Below are positions 50,846 through 60,381 of a stretch of 64,000 nucleotides of DNA, piece after piece. The notes beneath the pieces were generated by a model. The model was not told where the DNA came from and ran no database searches. It was given only the letters and a program-made list of their open reading frames with translations. Within the stretch, counting starts at the first letter, position 1, and every line of letters begins with the position of its first letter. The translations under genes were made by a program, and so were the position numbers. The DNA is from Roseiflexus castenholzii DSM 13941 (GTDB taxonomy: Bacteria > Chloroflexota > Chloroflexia > Chloroflexales > Roseiflexaceae). The DNA is taken from the NCBI RefSeq assembly GCF_000017805.1, contig NC_009767.1, forward strand, positions 5,500,001-5,564,000, read 5' to 3'.

Positions 50846-52360
50846 GTGTCCCGGCTCAATCTGAGCATGTTCAAAGCCTACGATATTCGCACGCCTGCGT
50901 CACAGTTGACCCTCGACCTCTCCGAGCGACTGGCGTATGCCGAGGCATTCTATTTTCGCGAGCACCTGAACGCTACGAAAGTGGTGCTCTGCCGCGACGC
51001 GCGGCTCTCTGGCGCTCAGTACCTCGAACAGGGCATGCGCATCTTCCGCGATCTGGGATTCGAGGTACTGGCGATGCCGCAGGTCAGTTCTGCCTGCCTG
51101 TTCTACTATACCTGCATGCGCCATCCGGAAGCAGCGGGGATTATGTACGGCGCATCCCACAATCCCGGCGGCGATACCGGGCAAAAGATCGTTGCGCCTA
51201 GCGTGCAACCGATCGCGGATGGATGCGGTCCTGGCGGTGGGTTACAGGCTATTCGCCAATTGTACGAGCGCGGGGCGCGTCCTGTGTCGCTGCGCGGCGG
51301 CCGATTGCGTCTGGTCGATTATCTCAACGACTATGTGCGCGACTCCATGCAACTGGCGGGAGTCGCTCCTGGCACGCTCGCAGGATTACGGATCGTGCAG
51401 GATTTCCTCGCGGGGGCAGCGGGAACAGAGATGCTACTGGCGTTTACCATCGCAGGAGCGGAAGTCGAGCCGCGCAATCTGGCGCCGGATGGTTATTTTC
51501 CAGCGGGGGCGCCCAATCCGGTCGTTCATGCGTCGATTGCGCCCTCGCTCGAACTATTGCGCCAGGGCGGGTTCGACTTCGGCATGTTCTTCGATGGCGA
51601 CGGCGACCGTCTGGATATCGCTGCGCCCGATGGACGGCAACTCAGTCCGGCGTTCAACCTTGTGGCGCTGGCGCCGCGGCTACGCGCAATCTTTCCCGAC
51701 ATCTCGCATCCCAACCTGTATGTCGATCTCAAAGCCAATCCGCTGGCGATTATGCGTATCGCACAGCAGGGATTTGGGGTGCACATCATCCGCAATGGTC
51801 ACTCGCAGATCAAGCAAGCCCTGGGGAAAACCGCAGACCAAGGCTTCATCGCCGCAGTCGAAGAATCGTCACACTACTACCTGACGCTCCGTTGGGATGG
51901 GACGCTCTTTCCAACCGAAAACACCCTTTTCTTTGCGCTGCTGACGGCGCGCGCCTGGCGGGAAGATCCGTCGCTCTACTGCGAACTCCTCGATTTGCAA
52001 CATTCGACCTTCCGCGAGCGCGAATGGGGCTACCATTTTCCCAATGATGACCTGCGCGCCGCAGCGCTGGCAGCCGTCGAAGCAGCGTTTGTGCGCAGTG
52101 GTTGGCGGGCAATGCGCCGCACGGTGGATGGCGTCGATATTGATGCGACATTGCTGCGTGATGGACTGCCCTTCGTCATTAACGCTGATACACCGCTAAC
52201 GGAGGAATGGACGCAGGTGGCGCAGCGCGCTTCGCAGAGCGAGAAAGGTCTGGCGCGCTGGGAAGTGACGGCCGGCACCGCTGCGCGCCGTGATGCAGCC
52301 GTGCGCCTGATCGAGGAGACCGTTCGCCGCTTTCAGGCAGGACCGCGCTATGTCGGATAG
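50846..52360 (+). CDS. Phosphomannomutase/phosphoglucomutase family protein
   Basis: A 504-residue alpha-D-phosphohexomutase that interconverts 1- and 6-phosphosugars for sugar-nucleotide synthesis. The phosphoserine loop is GIMYGASHNPGGDTG (usual TASHNP has Gly here), the Mg2+ loop DGDGDRLD, and the sugar-binding region EESSHYYL. The fourth domain ends near the C-terminus. The family segment MFKAYDIRTP follows a GTG at 50846, seven bases after AGGAG; the frame is open much further upstream but that overlaps the receiver gene. It could feed the glycan cluster with sugar-1-phosphates. Confidence 0.88.
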   Translation: MSRLNLSMFKAYDIRTPASQLTLDLSERLAYAEAFYFREHLNATKVVLCRDARLSGAQYLEQGMRIFRDLGFEVLAMPQVSSACLFYYTCMRHPEAAGIMYGASHNPGGDTGQKIVAPSVQPIADGCGPGGGLQAIRQLYERGARPVSLRGGRLRLVDYLNDYVRDSMQLAGVAPGTLAGLRIVQDFLAGAAGTEMLLAFTIAGAEVEPRNLAPDGYFPAGAPNPVVHASIAPSLELLRQGGFDFGMFFDGDGDRLDIAAPDGRQLSPAFNLVALAPRLRAIFPDISHPNLYVDLKANPLAIMRIAQQGFGVHIIRNGHSQIKQALGKTADQGFIAAVEESSHYYLTLRWDGTLFPTENTLFFALLTARAWREDPSLYCELLDLQHSTFREREWGYHFPNDDLRAAALAAVEAAFVRSGWRAMRRTVDGVDIDATLLRDGLPFVINADTPLTEEWTQVAQRASQSEKGLARWEVTAGTAARRDAAVRLIEETVRRFQAGPRYVG

Positions 52361-52408
52361 AGTGAATGTTCTGCAACCGTCGGTGAACTCTTCTTTTCTT
52401 TGTGAAGT

Positions 52409-52437
52409 TTGACACAATTTATTCTGTGTGCTAGACT
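52409..52437 (+). promoter_or_regulatory. Sigma-70-type promoter for the ctaA-like/ctaB fusion
   Basis: TTGACA (52409-52414), a 17-base spacer and TAGACT (52432-52437). The ORF starts 75 bases downstream at 52513. Confidence 0.65.
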
Positions 52438-52512
52438 CGGACTGACAGATGCCTCAAGGAGTGCTTTACCGGCAACTCGGTTTCCCGGTCACCCCGGCTT
52501 CAGGAGGTCCAC

Positions 52513-54120
52513 ATGCGCCGCGAGAACGCGCGAGTCGTTGCTCTTCCTCTGTTCCGAACGTCCTGGATGGTCATTGCACTGGCGCTTGTCGCGTATGGCG
52601 CCATTCTGGCAGGCAGCATCATTCCCACGATGACCGGCGCTGCGGTCAGCAGCATAGCCACAGCGGTGTTGGGCGGCGCGCTTGCCATGTACACCGGTAT
52701 GCGCACCCGGGCGGCGCCGGTGCGTCTTGGGGGGCGCGCTACCGCTGCCCGCCGCTCCTACCTGACTCTGGCGTTCGCTGCGGTCGGTATGTTGTACCTG
52801 GCAGTGGTCGCCGGTGCGCTCAACACGAGTGCGGGAACGTTGTGGACCTGCCAGACCTGGCCCGGTTGCGAGGCGTCCGGCAGCGGCGACTGGCCGGCGC
52901 TGGCGCACCGTGGGCTGGCTGGCGTCGCCACGATCCTGATCGCGGCGCTGGCGATGCAGACCTGGCGTATCAGACACGAACGCGCTCTGCGTGTCGCTGT
53001 TGCTTGTGCGCTGGGCTTGATGCTGGTGCAGAACATTGTCGGGCTTGTGCAGGTACTGCTGGCGCAGGCGGGCGAGTCGCTGCCGCTGGCGGTCGCGCGC
53101 CTGACGCACCTGGGGCTGAGCGCCACTGCATGGGGAGCGCTGGTGGTGCTGGTGACGCTGGCGCTGCGCCGTCCGTTTCCTTCGGTGGTTGCCGCACCAT
53201 CGCCTGCAACAGTCGCGCGCCCTGGTCTAACCGATACAACGTTGCTGGAAGGCAAGCCATCGCTGCTGAAGGACTACGTGAGCCTGACCAAGCCGGGAGT
53301 CATTTCGCTGCTTATTCTGACGACGATCACCAGCATGTATATCACGCCGGCCGGCATTCCCGAATGGTCGCTGGTGCTCTGGACGACTATCGGCGGTTGG
53401 TTGATGGCGTCGGGGTCGCATTCCATCAACTGTTACCTGGATAAAGACATCGACATCAACATGGGGCGCACCAGCCGCCGTCCCATTCCGAGCGGGCGCA
53501 TTCCGGCGTGGCATGCGCTGGCGCTTGGCGTTGTGCTCGGCATGATTGCCTTCGCTATCCTGGCGATATTTGTTAACATGCTGACAGCGCTGCTGGCACT
53601 CGCCGGGTTTTTCTACTACGTCGTCATCTACACCATCTGGCTGAAGCGCACCTCGAAGCATAACATCGTCATCGGCGGCGGAGCGGGCGCATTCCCGCCA
53701 CTGGTCGGCTGGGCGGCGGTGACCGGTTCGCTGGCGCCGGAGGCGCTGCTCCTCTGGTTGATCGTGTTCTTCTGGACGCCGCCACACTTCTGGGCGTTGG
53801 CGCTTATCCGCGAGAAGGATTACGCCCGCGCCGGGGTGCCGATGCTGCCGGTGGTGGCAGGCGACGTCGAGACGCGCCGGCAGATTGTGCTGTACACACT
53901 CTCTATGCTGGCGCTCACCGCACTTCCACCCCTGCTGGGAATGCTGGGCTGGTCCTACCTGCTCATGGCGTCGATCTTCGGCGGTCTGTTCCTGTACTAT
54001 GCGCTGAAACTTCGTCGCGATGGAACCACAGCAACTGCCTGGGCGCTCTACAAGTATTCGTTGCTCTACCTGGCGCTCCTCTTTGTCGCAATGGTCGTAG
54101 ATCGCGCGGTGTTTGCGTAA
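52513..54120 (+). CDS. ctaB: Heme O synthase (CtaB) with fused N-terminal CtaA/Cox15-like half
   Basis: A 535-residue membrane protein. Residues about 240-535 are a protoheme IX farnesyltransferase with YVSLTKPGVISLLILTT, the prenyl-diphosphate site NCYLDKDIDINMGRTSRRP and the second Asp region WTPPHFWALALIREKDY. Residues 15-225 add six membrane helices resembling one half of heme A synthase: His in ALAHRGLAG and RLTHLGLSA, and the paired Cys in LWTCQTWPGCEAS, like the CtaA extracellular loop. Only two of CtaA's usual four His are seen, so it may bind one heme or be structural. AGGAGGT precedes the ATG. It supports aa3-type oxidase heme synthesis. Confidence 0.9.
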   Translation: MRRENARVVALPLFRTSWMVIALALVAYGAILAGSIIPTMTGAAVSSIATAVLGGALAMYTGMRTRAAPVRLGGRATAARRSYLTLAFAAVGMLYLAVVAGALNTSAGTLWTCQTWPGCEASGSGDWPALAHRGLAGVATILIAALAMQTWRIRHERALRVAVACALGLMLVQNIVGLVQVLLAQAGESLPLAVARLTHLGLSATAWGALVVLVTLALRRPFPSVVAAPSPATVARPGLTDTTLLEGKPSLLKDYVSLTKPGVISLLILTTITSMYITPAGIPEWSLVLWTTIGGWLMASGSHSINCYLDKDIDINMGRTSRRPIPSGRIPAWHALALGVVLGMIAFAILAIFVNMLTALLALAGFFYYVVIYTIWLKRTSKHNIVIGGGAGAFPPLVGWAAVTGSLAPEALLLWLIVFFWTPPHFWALALIREKDYARAGVPMLPVVAGDVETRRQIVLYTLSMLALTALPPLLGMLGWSYLLMASIFGGLFLYYALKLRRDGTTATAWALYKYSLLYLALLFVAMVVDRAVFA

Positions 54121-54288
54121 GAAATGTTGCGGGCGGCAGGTTGCCCGTCGAAGATGTCACACAACCTCAAGGGTCTGGGACGCAAGGGGCGGTGCGAACG
54201 AGCAGGCGAGGCGTCGAAGACGCCTCCCTGGTTCCTGCCCTCTCATTTGCATTCCTGGTTCTCATTGCCCTTCCTTCACCTCACGGCG

Positions 54289-54297
54289 TGGTATACT
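54289..54297 (+). promoter_or_regulatory. Extended -10 element for the sulfatase-like gene
   Basis: TGG followed by TATACT. A TTGCCC lies 21 bases upstream, too far to count as a -35. The gene's GTG is 44 bases downstream. Confidence 0.4.
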
Positions 54298-54340
54298 AAA
54301 GCATCCCAAACGATCGATTCGTTGCCGAGGAGGAGTTTTT

Positions 54341-55879
54341 GTGAGTCGGCGCCCTGATATTGTGTTGCTCGTACTGGATACCCAGCGTATCGATAGACTT
54401 TCATGCTACGGCTATTCCCGACCGACTTCGCCCCACCTCGATGATCTTGCCGCCGACGCGACCCTGTTCCGCCGCGTGTTTGCCACGTCGCAATGGACCA
54501 TCCCTTCGCATGCATCGATGTTTACCGGTCTCTACGCTGCCGAACATATGACGAATCAGTCGTCTGCGGCGCTCCCTGCAAGCATTCCCACCCTGGCAGA
54601 GCGTCTGCGCGACGGCGGGTATATGACGGCGGCATTCTGCAACAACCCGCTCGTCGGTGTGGTCAACAACGGTTTGAGGCGCGGCTTTGAGAGTTTTCTG
54701 AACTACAGCGGTTTGATGACATCGCGCCCCAACCAGGCAGGCGCGCATCCTGGCATAATCAGCCGCTACCGCCAATGGTTCAAAGGGCGTCTGGCGGAGA
54801 CGCTTAACCGCATTCAGGACGCATTCGCGCACTCCGAGACGATGCTCGAATTCGCGTTTACGCCGTTGATGGTGCCGCTGTGGCAGACGGCGCTCAGTTT
54901 CAAGGGCAACACGCCTAAATCGCTCAACGACGCAGCGCGTTTGCTGATCGAGCGGCGCGGCGTGGCACGCAACCAGCCAATCTTCGCTTTCATCAACGTC
55001 ATGGGGGTCCATACCCCATACCATCCCGATCGCCGCATGCTCGAACGATTTGCGCCGGAGGTGATCCGCAACCGCGAGGCGGCACGCTATGTGCGGCGCT
55101 TCAACAGTGATGTGTTTGGCTGGCTGGCGCCGTTCTCCGGCGTCGATGAACGGTATCACCACGTGCTCAGCGATGTCTACGACGCAGAAGTTGCCACCCA
55201 GGACGCACACATTGGCGCTTTCCTGCGGCGTTTGCGTGAAAGCGGCGTTCTTGATCGGACGCTGCTCCTGGTGTGCGCCGACCACGGCGATCACCTGGGT
55301 GAGAAAGGGCTGATCGGGCATACAGTGTCGGCATACAACGAACTGGTGCATGTACCGCTGATGGTGCGCGATCCATTCGGCGACTTTCAACGGAGCGCAG
55401 TGGTTGATCACACGGTTTCACTTCGACGGGTCTTCCACACGCTGTTGAGCGCCGCCGGGCTTGCCAGCAGCATCGAGCGCGACCGGTCGCTGGCGCAGAC
55501 GCCAACCGCCGATCCCGAGGGGGGTGCCGTCTTCGTCGAGGCGGAACCATTGCAGAATGTGCTGGGGATCATGCTGCGCCGCCAGCCGGACCTGGCGCGC
55601 GCCCGCCGGTTCGATCAACCGCGCCGCGCAGTGATCAGCGGATCGCACAAACTGATCCAGACCGGCAATGACCATGTGGAGTTGTACGACCTGGACGCCG
55701 ATCCGCGTGAAACCGTCGATCTGGCGGCAATCCTGCCGGAACGTGTCGAGGAATTGCAAGAACGTCTCAGTGCATTTGTGCGGCGAATCAGCGCCAGCGC
55801 GCCATCGATCCGGCGCGCCGAAGGCGTGGACGATCCCGCTGTGCAGCGCCGTTTGAAGGAGTTGGGGTATCTGGAGTAG
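54341..55879 (+). CDS. Sulfatase-like hydrolase of the alkaline phosphatase superfamily
   Basis: A 512-residue enzyme. The metal-binding N-terminus reads PDIVLLVLDTQRIDRLSCYG, and the second metal site is LLLVCADHGDHLGEKG with VGVHTPYHP-type His upstream (VMGVHTPYH). The nucleophile region is WTIPSHASMFTGLY: where sulfatases have the Cys or Ser converted to formylglycine (CxPSR), this protein has Thr53. It is therefore more likely a phosphatase, phosphodiesterase or phosphoethanolamine-type transferase than a sulfatase. No membrane helix or signal is seen. The GTG at 54341 lies five bases after AGGAGGAG. It is eight bases from lgt. Confidence 0.85.
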   Translation: MSRRPDIVLLVLDTQRIDRLSCYGYSRPTSPHLDDLAADATLFRRVFATSQWTIPSHASMFTGLYAAEHMTNQSSAALPASIPTLAERLRDGGYMTAAFCNNPLVGVVNNGLRRGFESFLNYSGLMTSRPNQAGAHPGIISRYRQWFKGRLAETLNRIQDAFAHSETMLEFAFTPLMVPLWQTALSFKGNTPKSLNDAARLLIERRGVARNQPIFAFINVMGVHTPYHPDRRMLERFAPEVIRNREAARYVRRFNSDVFGWLAPFSGVDERYHHVLSDVYDAEVATQDAHIGAFLRRLRESGVLDRTLLLVCADHGDHLGEKGLIGHTVSAYNELVHVPLMVRDPFGDFQRSAVVDHTVSLRRVFHTLLSAAGLASSIERDRSLAQTPTADPEGGAVFVEAEPLQNVLGIMLRRQPDLARARRFDQPRRAVISGSHKLIQTGNDHVELYDLDADPRETVDLAAILPERVEELQERLSAFVRRISASAPSIRRAEGVDDPAVQRRLKELGYLE

Positions 55880-55887
55880 AACTGTCT

Positions 55888-56760
55888 ATGTACCCACCAG
55901 TTGATCCAGTCATTATTTCGCTTGGTCCGCTCACGCTGCGCTGGTACGGCGTCCTGATCATGACCGGCGTCATGCTGGCGGCGTGGGTTGGGGCACAGCA
56001 CGTCGAGCGGCGCGGGTTCGACCGGGATTCGGTGTGGGATCTGCTCTTCTGGGTGCTCATTCCTGGCTTGCTCGGCGCCCGGCTCTATTATGTCTTCATT
56101 CAGTCGCCACGCGGACCGGAAGGTCTCGGACGTTTTCTTGCCCATCCGGCCAGCATTCTGGCGGTGTGGGAAGGCGGATTGCACATTTTTGGCGGGTTTA
56201 TCTTCGGCACACTGGGCTTGTGGGCATTTGCGCGCGTGCGGAAGACGCCGCTCCTGGTGTATGCCGACGCTATTGCGCTTGGTCTGCCGCTGGGTCAGGC
56301 GGTTGGGCGTTGGGCGAATTTTATCAACCAGGAGTTGTATGGTCCGCCGACAACCCTGCCGTGGGGGTTGCGCATCGATGCCGATCATCGTATCGGTCCG
56401 TACCGCGATCTGGCGGCTTTTCCCGAAACGACGCTCTTCCATCCGCTGTTTCTGTATGAATCGCTCTGGAACCTGATCGGTTTTGCGTTGATCTTCTCGA
56501 TATGGCGGCGCTACGGCGACCGCCTGCGTGATGGCGACGTGCTGTTGATGTACCTGGTCTGGTACCCGCTGGGGCGCTTCTTTATCGAATTTCTACGCAC
56601 CGACTCGTGGTTTTTTCCTGGAACACCGTTCAACGTCGTACACATTCTCTCATTCGTCGCCGTCGTCGGCGCGGCTACGCTGCTCTATCGGAGACACGGC
56701 GGGAGGCGAGCAGCGCACGGCGCGCGGCGCGAGGTGGAGGGCGCGGGGAAGCCGGGTTGA
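55888..56760 (+). CDS. lgt: Prolipoprotein diacylglyceryl transferase
   Basis: A 290-residue membrane enzyme that adds diacylglycerol to the lipobox Cys of prolipoproteins, such as the PstS-like protein encoded 8 kb upstream. Seven membrane helices, the LRWYGVLIMTG start, the HGG-like GGLHIFGGF segment and the Lgt signature GQAVGRWANFINQELYG are all present, as is YPLGRFFIEFLRTDSWFF. The last 20 residues (GGRRAAHGARREVEGAG) come from GC-rich near-repetitive DNA and are not family sequence, so the 3' end may be extended by repeat-like drift. Confidence 0.94.
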   Translation: MYPPVDPVIISLGPLTLRWYGVLIMTGVMLAAWVGAQHVERRGFDRDSVWDLLFWVLIPGLLGARLYYVFIQSPRGPEGLGRFLAHPASILAVWEGGLHIFGGFIFGTLGLWAFARVRKTPLLVYADAIALGLPLGQAVGRWANFINQELYGPPTTLPWGLRIDADHRIGPYRDLAAFPETTLFHPLFLYESLWNLIGFALIFSIWRRYGDRLRDGDVLLMYLVWYPLGRFFIEFLRTDSWFFPGTPFNVVHILSFVAVVGAATLLYRRHGGRRAAHGARREVEGAGKPG

Positions 56761-56844
56761 AGGTGTTGCGCGTTGCCCATTCGTGGAAACCGGAAAGGAT
56801 CACGCTTCACGAACCCCTGATCTCTGGTTCGCAGTTCTCAGATC

Positions 56845-58251
56845 ATGACCTATCCTCGTCTTCTCATTATCGGCCTCGATTGCGCCGAACCATCGCTGGC
56901 GTTCGATCAATGGCGCGCCGATCTGCCCACCCTCAATCGCTTGATGGCAGAGGGAGTCTACGGCGAGTTGGAGAGTTGCATTCCGGCAATCACCGTGCCT
57001 GCCTGGAGTTGCATGATGAGCGGGCGCGATCCGGGGGAACTTGGCGTTTACGGCTTTCGCAACCGCGCCGATCGTTCCTATGGTCGTATGGTCGTCGCCG
57101 ATAGTCGTGCCATTCGTTTTCCACGTTTGTGGGACATCCTTGGCAATGCGGGATGGCGCGTCGCGGTGATTGGCGTGCCGGGGACGTACCCGCCACCGCC
57201 GGTCAATGGCGCGCTCATCTCGTGTTTCCTCGCACCCTCCACGGACGCAGCGTATACCTTTCCGCCGACACTCGCCGGGCGCGTTGCCGCCTGGACCGCA
57301 GCCGCGACGCCGGGGCGTCCGTATCTGCTCGATGTGCCGGATTTCCGTTCCGACGACAAACAGCGTATCGCGCGCGACATCTATGCCATGTGCGATCAGC
57401 GCTTCGCAGTGGCAACGGCGCTGCTGGAAGAAGAGCATCCCGACTTTCTGATGCTGGTGGATATGGGCGTGGATCGCATCCACCACGCGCTCTGGAAGCA
57501 TATGGACCCGCGTCATCCGTTGTTTGTTCCCGACTCGCCTTTCGCCGACGCCATTCGCGCGTACTATCGTCACGTGGATACGCAGATCGCCGGTCTGCTG
57601 ACGCGCTGCGGACCCGACACGGCAGTCCTGATCGTGTCGGACCACGGCGCGCGCCCGTTGATGGGAGGCGTGCGGATCAACCAGTGGCTGATCGAACAGG
57701 GTGATCTGAGCGTCCGGGCAATGCCGGACACCCCGACGAGTCTCGATCAGGTCGAGGTTGACTGGTCACGCACGCGCGTCTGGGGCGCCGGCGGCTACTA
57801 CGGGCGAATTTTTCTCAATGTGCGCGGGCGTGAGCCGCAGGGAGCCATCTCAGCAGCAGAGTACGAACGTGTGCGCACCGATCTTGCAGCGCGCCTGGAA
57901 GCCATGCCAGGACCCGACGGATGTCCGCTGGGCAATCGTGTTTTCACACCCCGGCAACTCTACCGCGCAGTGCGTGGCATCGCGCCCGATCTGATCGTCT
58001 ACTTCGGCGATCTTGGATGGCGCGCGGTCGGAACGATCGGCGGCACGGGCATCTTCACCCAGGAAAACGACACCGGTCCTGATGACGCCAATCATGCGCA
58101 GCACGGAATGTTCATCTGGCGCGACCCGCAACGTCCGGGCGGCGGACGGCGATTCGACAGGGTGCAGATTTACGATATACTGCCGACTCTGTTGAGACGG
58201 TTCAACATGCCGATTCCTGAAGGACTACGCGGCACGGCGCTGAATCTATAA
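56845..58251 (+). CDS. Type I phosphodiesterase/nucleotide pyrophosphatase-like protein (alkaline phosphatase superfamily)
   Basis: A 468-residue soluble enzyme. The metal and nucleophile regions are LLIIGLDCAEPSLAFDQW and ITVPAWSCMMSGRDPGELGVYG (Thr nucleophile), followed by DFLMLVDMGVDRIHHALWKH and TAVLIVSDHGARPLMGG with the Asp/His metal ligands. Such proteins hydrolyse phosphodiester or pyrophosphate bonds in nucleotides, lipids or glycans; the substrate here is unknown. No signal peptide is apparent. It begins 84 bases after lgt and ends 14 bases before sat-cysC. The start has no strong ribosome site. Confidence 0.85.
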   Translation: MTYPRLLIIGLDCAEPSLAFDQWRADLPTLNRLMAEGVYGELESCIPAITVPAWSCMMSGRDPGELGVYGFRNRADRSYGRMVVADSRAIRFPRLWDILGNAGWRVAVIGVPGTYPPPPVNGALISCFLAPSTDAAYTFPPTLAGRVAAWTAAATPGRPYLLDVPDFRSDDKQRIARDIYAMCDQRFAVATALLEEEHPDFLMLVDMGVDRIHHALWKHMDPRHPLFVPDSPFADAIRAYYRHVDTQIAGLLTRCGPDTAVLIVSDHGARPLMGGVRINQWLIEQGDLSVRAMPDTPTSLDQVEVDWSRTRVWGAGGYYGRIFLNVRGREPQGAISAAEYERVRTDLAARLEAMPGPDGCPLGNRVFTPRQLYRAVRGIAPDLIVYFGDLGWRAVGTIGGTGIFTQENDTGPDDANHAQHGMFIWRDPQRPGGGRRFDRVQIYDILPTLLRRFNMPIPEGLRGTALNL

Positions 58252-58265
58252 CGGGAGGATTATTC

Positions 58266-59975
58266 ATGTCACTCATTCCGCCATACGGTGGTCGTCTGAT
58301 CAATCTGCTGGTCTCTGGCGAGGAACGTCGTACCCTGATTGAAGAAGCGGCGCGACTCCCCTCGATCCAGATTTCAGCGCGTGCGCTCTGCGACCTCGAA
58401 GTGCTGGCGACCGGCGGTTTTTCGCCGCTCGACCGGTTTATGGGGCGCGCCGACTACGAATGTGTGCTGCACGAAATGCGACTGGCAGACGGCACGCTCT
58501 TCCCGTTGCCGATCACACTACCGGTCGATGGAAAGACGCTGGCGCGCCTCGGTGATCGAATTGCACTGCGCGACGCGCGCAATGAACTGATCGCTGTGAT
58601 GAATATCGAAGAGGCATTTGCATGGGACGCCGGTCAGGAAGCGCGCCTGACACTCGGCACGACCGATCCGCGCCATCCGCTTGTGTCGGAAATGAGCATG
58701 TGGGGCGATACGTACATTTCCGGCGCGTTGCAGGTTGTGCGCCTGCCGCGTTACTACGATTTCGTGGAACTGCGGCGCACTCCGGCTGAGGTGCGTTCGA
58801 TCCTGCACGAAATGGGGGCGGAACGGGTCATCGCTTTTCAGACGCGTAATCCGCTGCACCGCGTTCACGAAGAACTGACAAAGCGCGCGGCTGCCGAAGT
58901 TGACGGCGCGTTGCTCATCCATCCGGTCGTCGGGCTGACTCGTCCCGGCGACATCGACCATTACAGTCGGGTGCGAATTTACCGCGCGCTGGTCGAGCGG
59001 TACTATGATCCACAACGCACACTGTTGAGCCTCCTACCGCTGGCGATGCGTATGGCCGGACCACGCGAGGCGCTCTGGCACGCAATCATCCGGCGTAACT
59101 TCGGCGCGACCCACTTCATCGTCGGGCGCGACCATGCCGGTCCGGGTCTCGATAGCCGTGGCAAGCCGTTCTATGGTCCCTACGATGCCCAGGAACTGGT
59201 GGCGCGTCACACCGATGAAATCGGCGTTGCGATGGTGCCGTTCCGCGAGTACGTCTACCTGCCCGACGCCAATGAGTATGTTGAAGAAACCGCCGTTCCG
59301 CCGGGTGCGCGCGTCTGGACAATTTCGGGCACGCAGGTACGAGATGAGTATCTGGCGAAAGGCAAACTGCTGCCGGAATGGTTCACCCGCCCGGAAACGG
59401 CGGCGATCCTGGCGCAGAGTTACCCGCCGCGTCATCGTCAGGGGTTTTGCATCTGGTTCACCGGTCTCAGCGGCGCGGGCAAATCGACGATTGCCGAGGC
59501 GCTGGTGGCGATGCTGTTGGAGCGGGGACGCCAGAGTACGCTGCTCGATGGCGATGTGGTGCGCACGCACCTGTCGAAGGGGCTTGGGTTCAGCCGCGAA
59601 GATCGTGACACGAACATTCTGCGGATCGGATTCGTCGCCGGTGAAATCGTGCGACACGGCGGCGTAGCGATCTGCGCTGCGATCAGCCCGTACCGCGCAG
59701 CGCGTAACGAGTGCCGCAAGATGGTCGGAGATGATCGCTTCTTCGAGGTGTTTGTCGATACGCCGATCGAAATCTGCGAACGGCGCGACACGAAAGGCAT
59801 GTACGCCCGCGCCCGCCGTGGCGAGATCACCGGCTTCACCGGCATTGACGACCCCTACGAGCCTCCGGCGGCGCCGGAAGTGCACCTCACGACAGTCGAT
59901 ACCACGCCCGACGAGTGCGCGCGGCGCATCGTGGCCCTGCTGGAGGAGCGCGGCTTTCTGACGCGATCGGGCTAA
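58266..59975 (+). CDS. Bifunctional sulfate adenylyltransferase/APS kinase
   Basis: A 569-residue fusion that makes APS and then PAPS from sulfate and ATP. The ATP sulfurylase part (about 1-390) has QTRNPLHRVHEELTKRA and IVGRDHAGPG; the APS kinase part (about 395-569) has the P-loop FTGLSGAGKSTIAEAL, LDGDVVRTHL and IEICERRDTKGMYARARRGE. PAPS is the donor for sulfotransferases, so sulfated glycans or lipids are a possible end use. GGGAGG precedes the ATG. The right repeat array starts about 45 bases after the stop. Confidence 0.95.
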   Translation: MSLIPPYGGRLINLLVSGEERRTLIEEAARLPSIQISARALCDLEVLATGGFSPLDRFMGRADYECVLHEMRLADGTLFPLPITLPVDGKTLARLGDRIALRDARNELIAVMNIEEAFAWDAGQEARLTLGTTDPRHPLVSEMSMWGDTYISGALQVVRLPRYYDFVELRRTPAEVRSILHEMGAERVIAFQTRNPLHRVHEELTKRAAAEVDGALLIHPVVGLTRPGDIDHYSRVRIYRALVERYYDPQRTLLSLLPLAMRMAGPREALWHAIIRRNFGATHFIVGRDHAGPGLDSRGKPFYGPYDAQELVARHTDEIGVAMVPFREYVYLPDANEYVEETAVPPGARVWTISGTQVRDEYLAKGKLLPEWFTRPETAAILAQSYPPRHRQGFCIWFTGLSGAGKSTIAEALVAMLLERGRQSTLLDGDVVRTHLSKGLGFSREDRDTNILRIGFVAGEIVRHGGVAICAAISPYRAARNECRKMVGDDRFFEVFVDTPIEICERRDTKGMYARARRGEITGFTGIDDPYEPPAAPEVHLTTVDTTPDECARRIVALLEERGFLTRSG

Positions 59976-60254
59976 TGGCGCTATTAGCCTGTGATGAGAC
60001 GCGAATACGTGAATTGTCACGGCGAGGCGCGAGGGGGCGAGGCGCGAGGCAAGAGGGCCCGACAAGGGCGTAGCGCGAGATTTATCTCGCATTTGTGGAG
60101 AGGTGAGGGGCGCGAGGGGACGAGGCGCGAGGCAAGAGGGCCCGACAAGGGCGTAGCGCGAGATTTATCTCGCATTTGTGGAGAGGTGAGGGGCGCGAGG
60201 GGGCGAGGCGCGAGGGAGCGAGGGGCAAGGCGAGAGGGGACGAGGCGAGGGGTG

Positions 60255-60381
60255 ATACCAATGACGATTGACGATGCCGCATGCGTGTCATTCCGAGCGC
60301 AGCGAGGAATCTGAGCGGGTCGCGCACGACCCCTCGCGCTGCTCAGGGTGACCATGCCGGATGGTCACAGGGAATTGGTAT
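60255..60381. repeat. TIR-bounded dispersed element, copy E (127 bp)
   Basis: Perfect ends ATACCAAT and ATTGGTAT, intact hairpin GTGACCAT-GCCGG-ATGGTCAC, and the internal string GTCATTCCGAGCGCAGCGAG. Orientation matches copy D. Confidence 0.85.

Noticed and set aside
52449..53444. 331-codon plus-strand frame overlapping the ctaA-like/ctaB gene
   Set aside because: Arg/Gly/His-rich shadow in a second frame of a gene with clear CtaB motifs.
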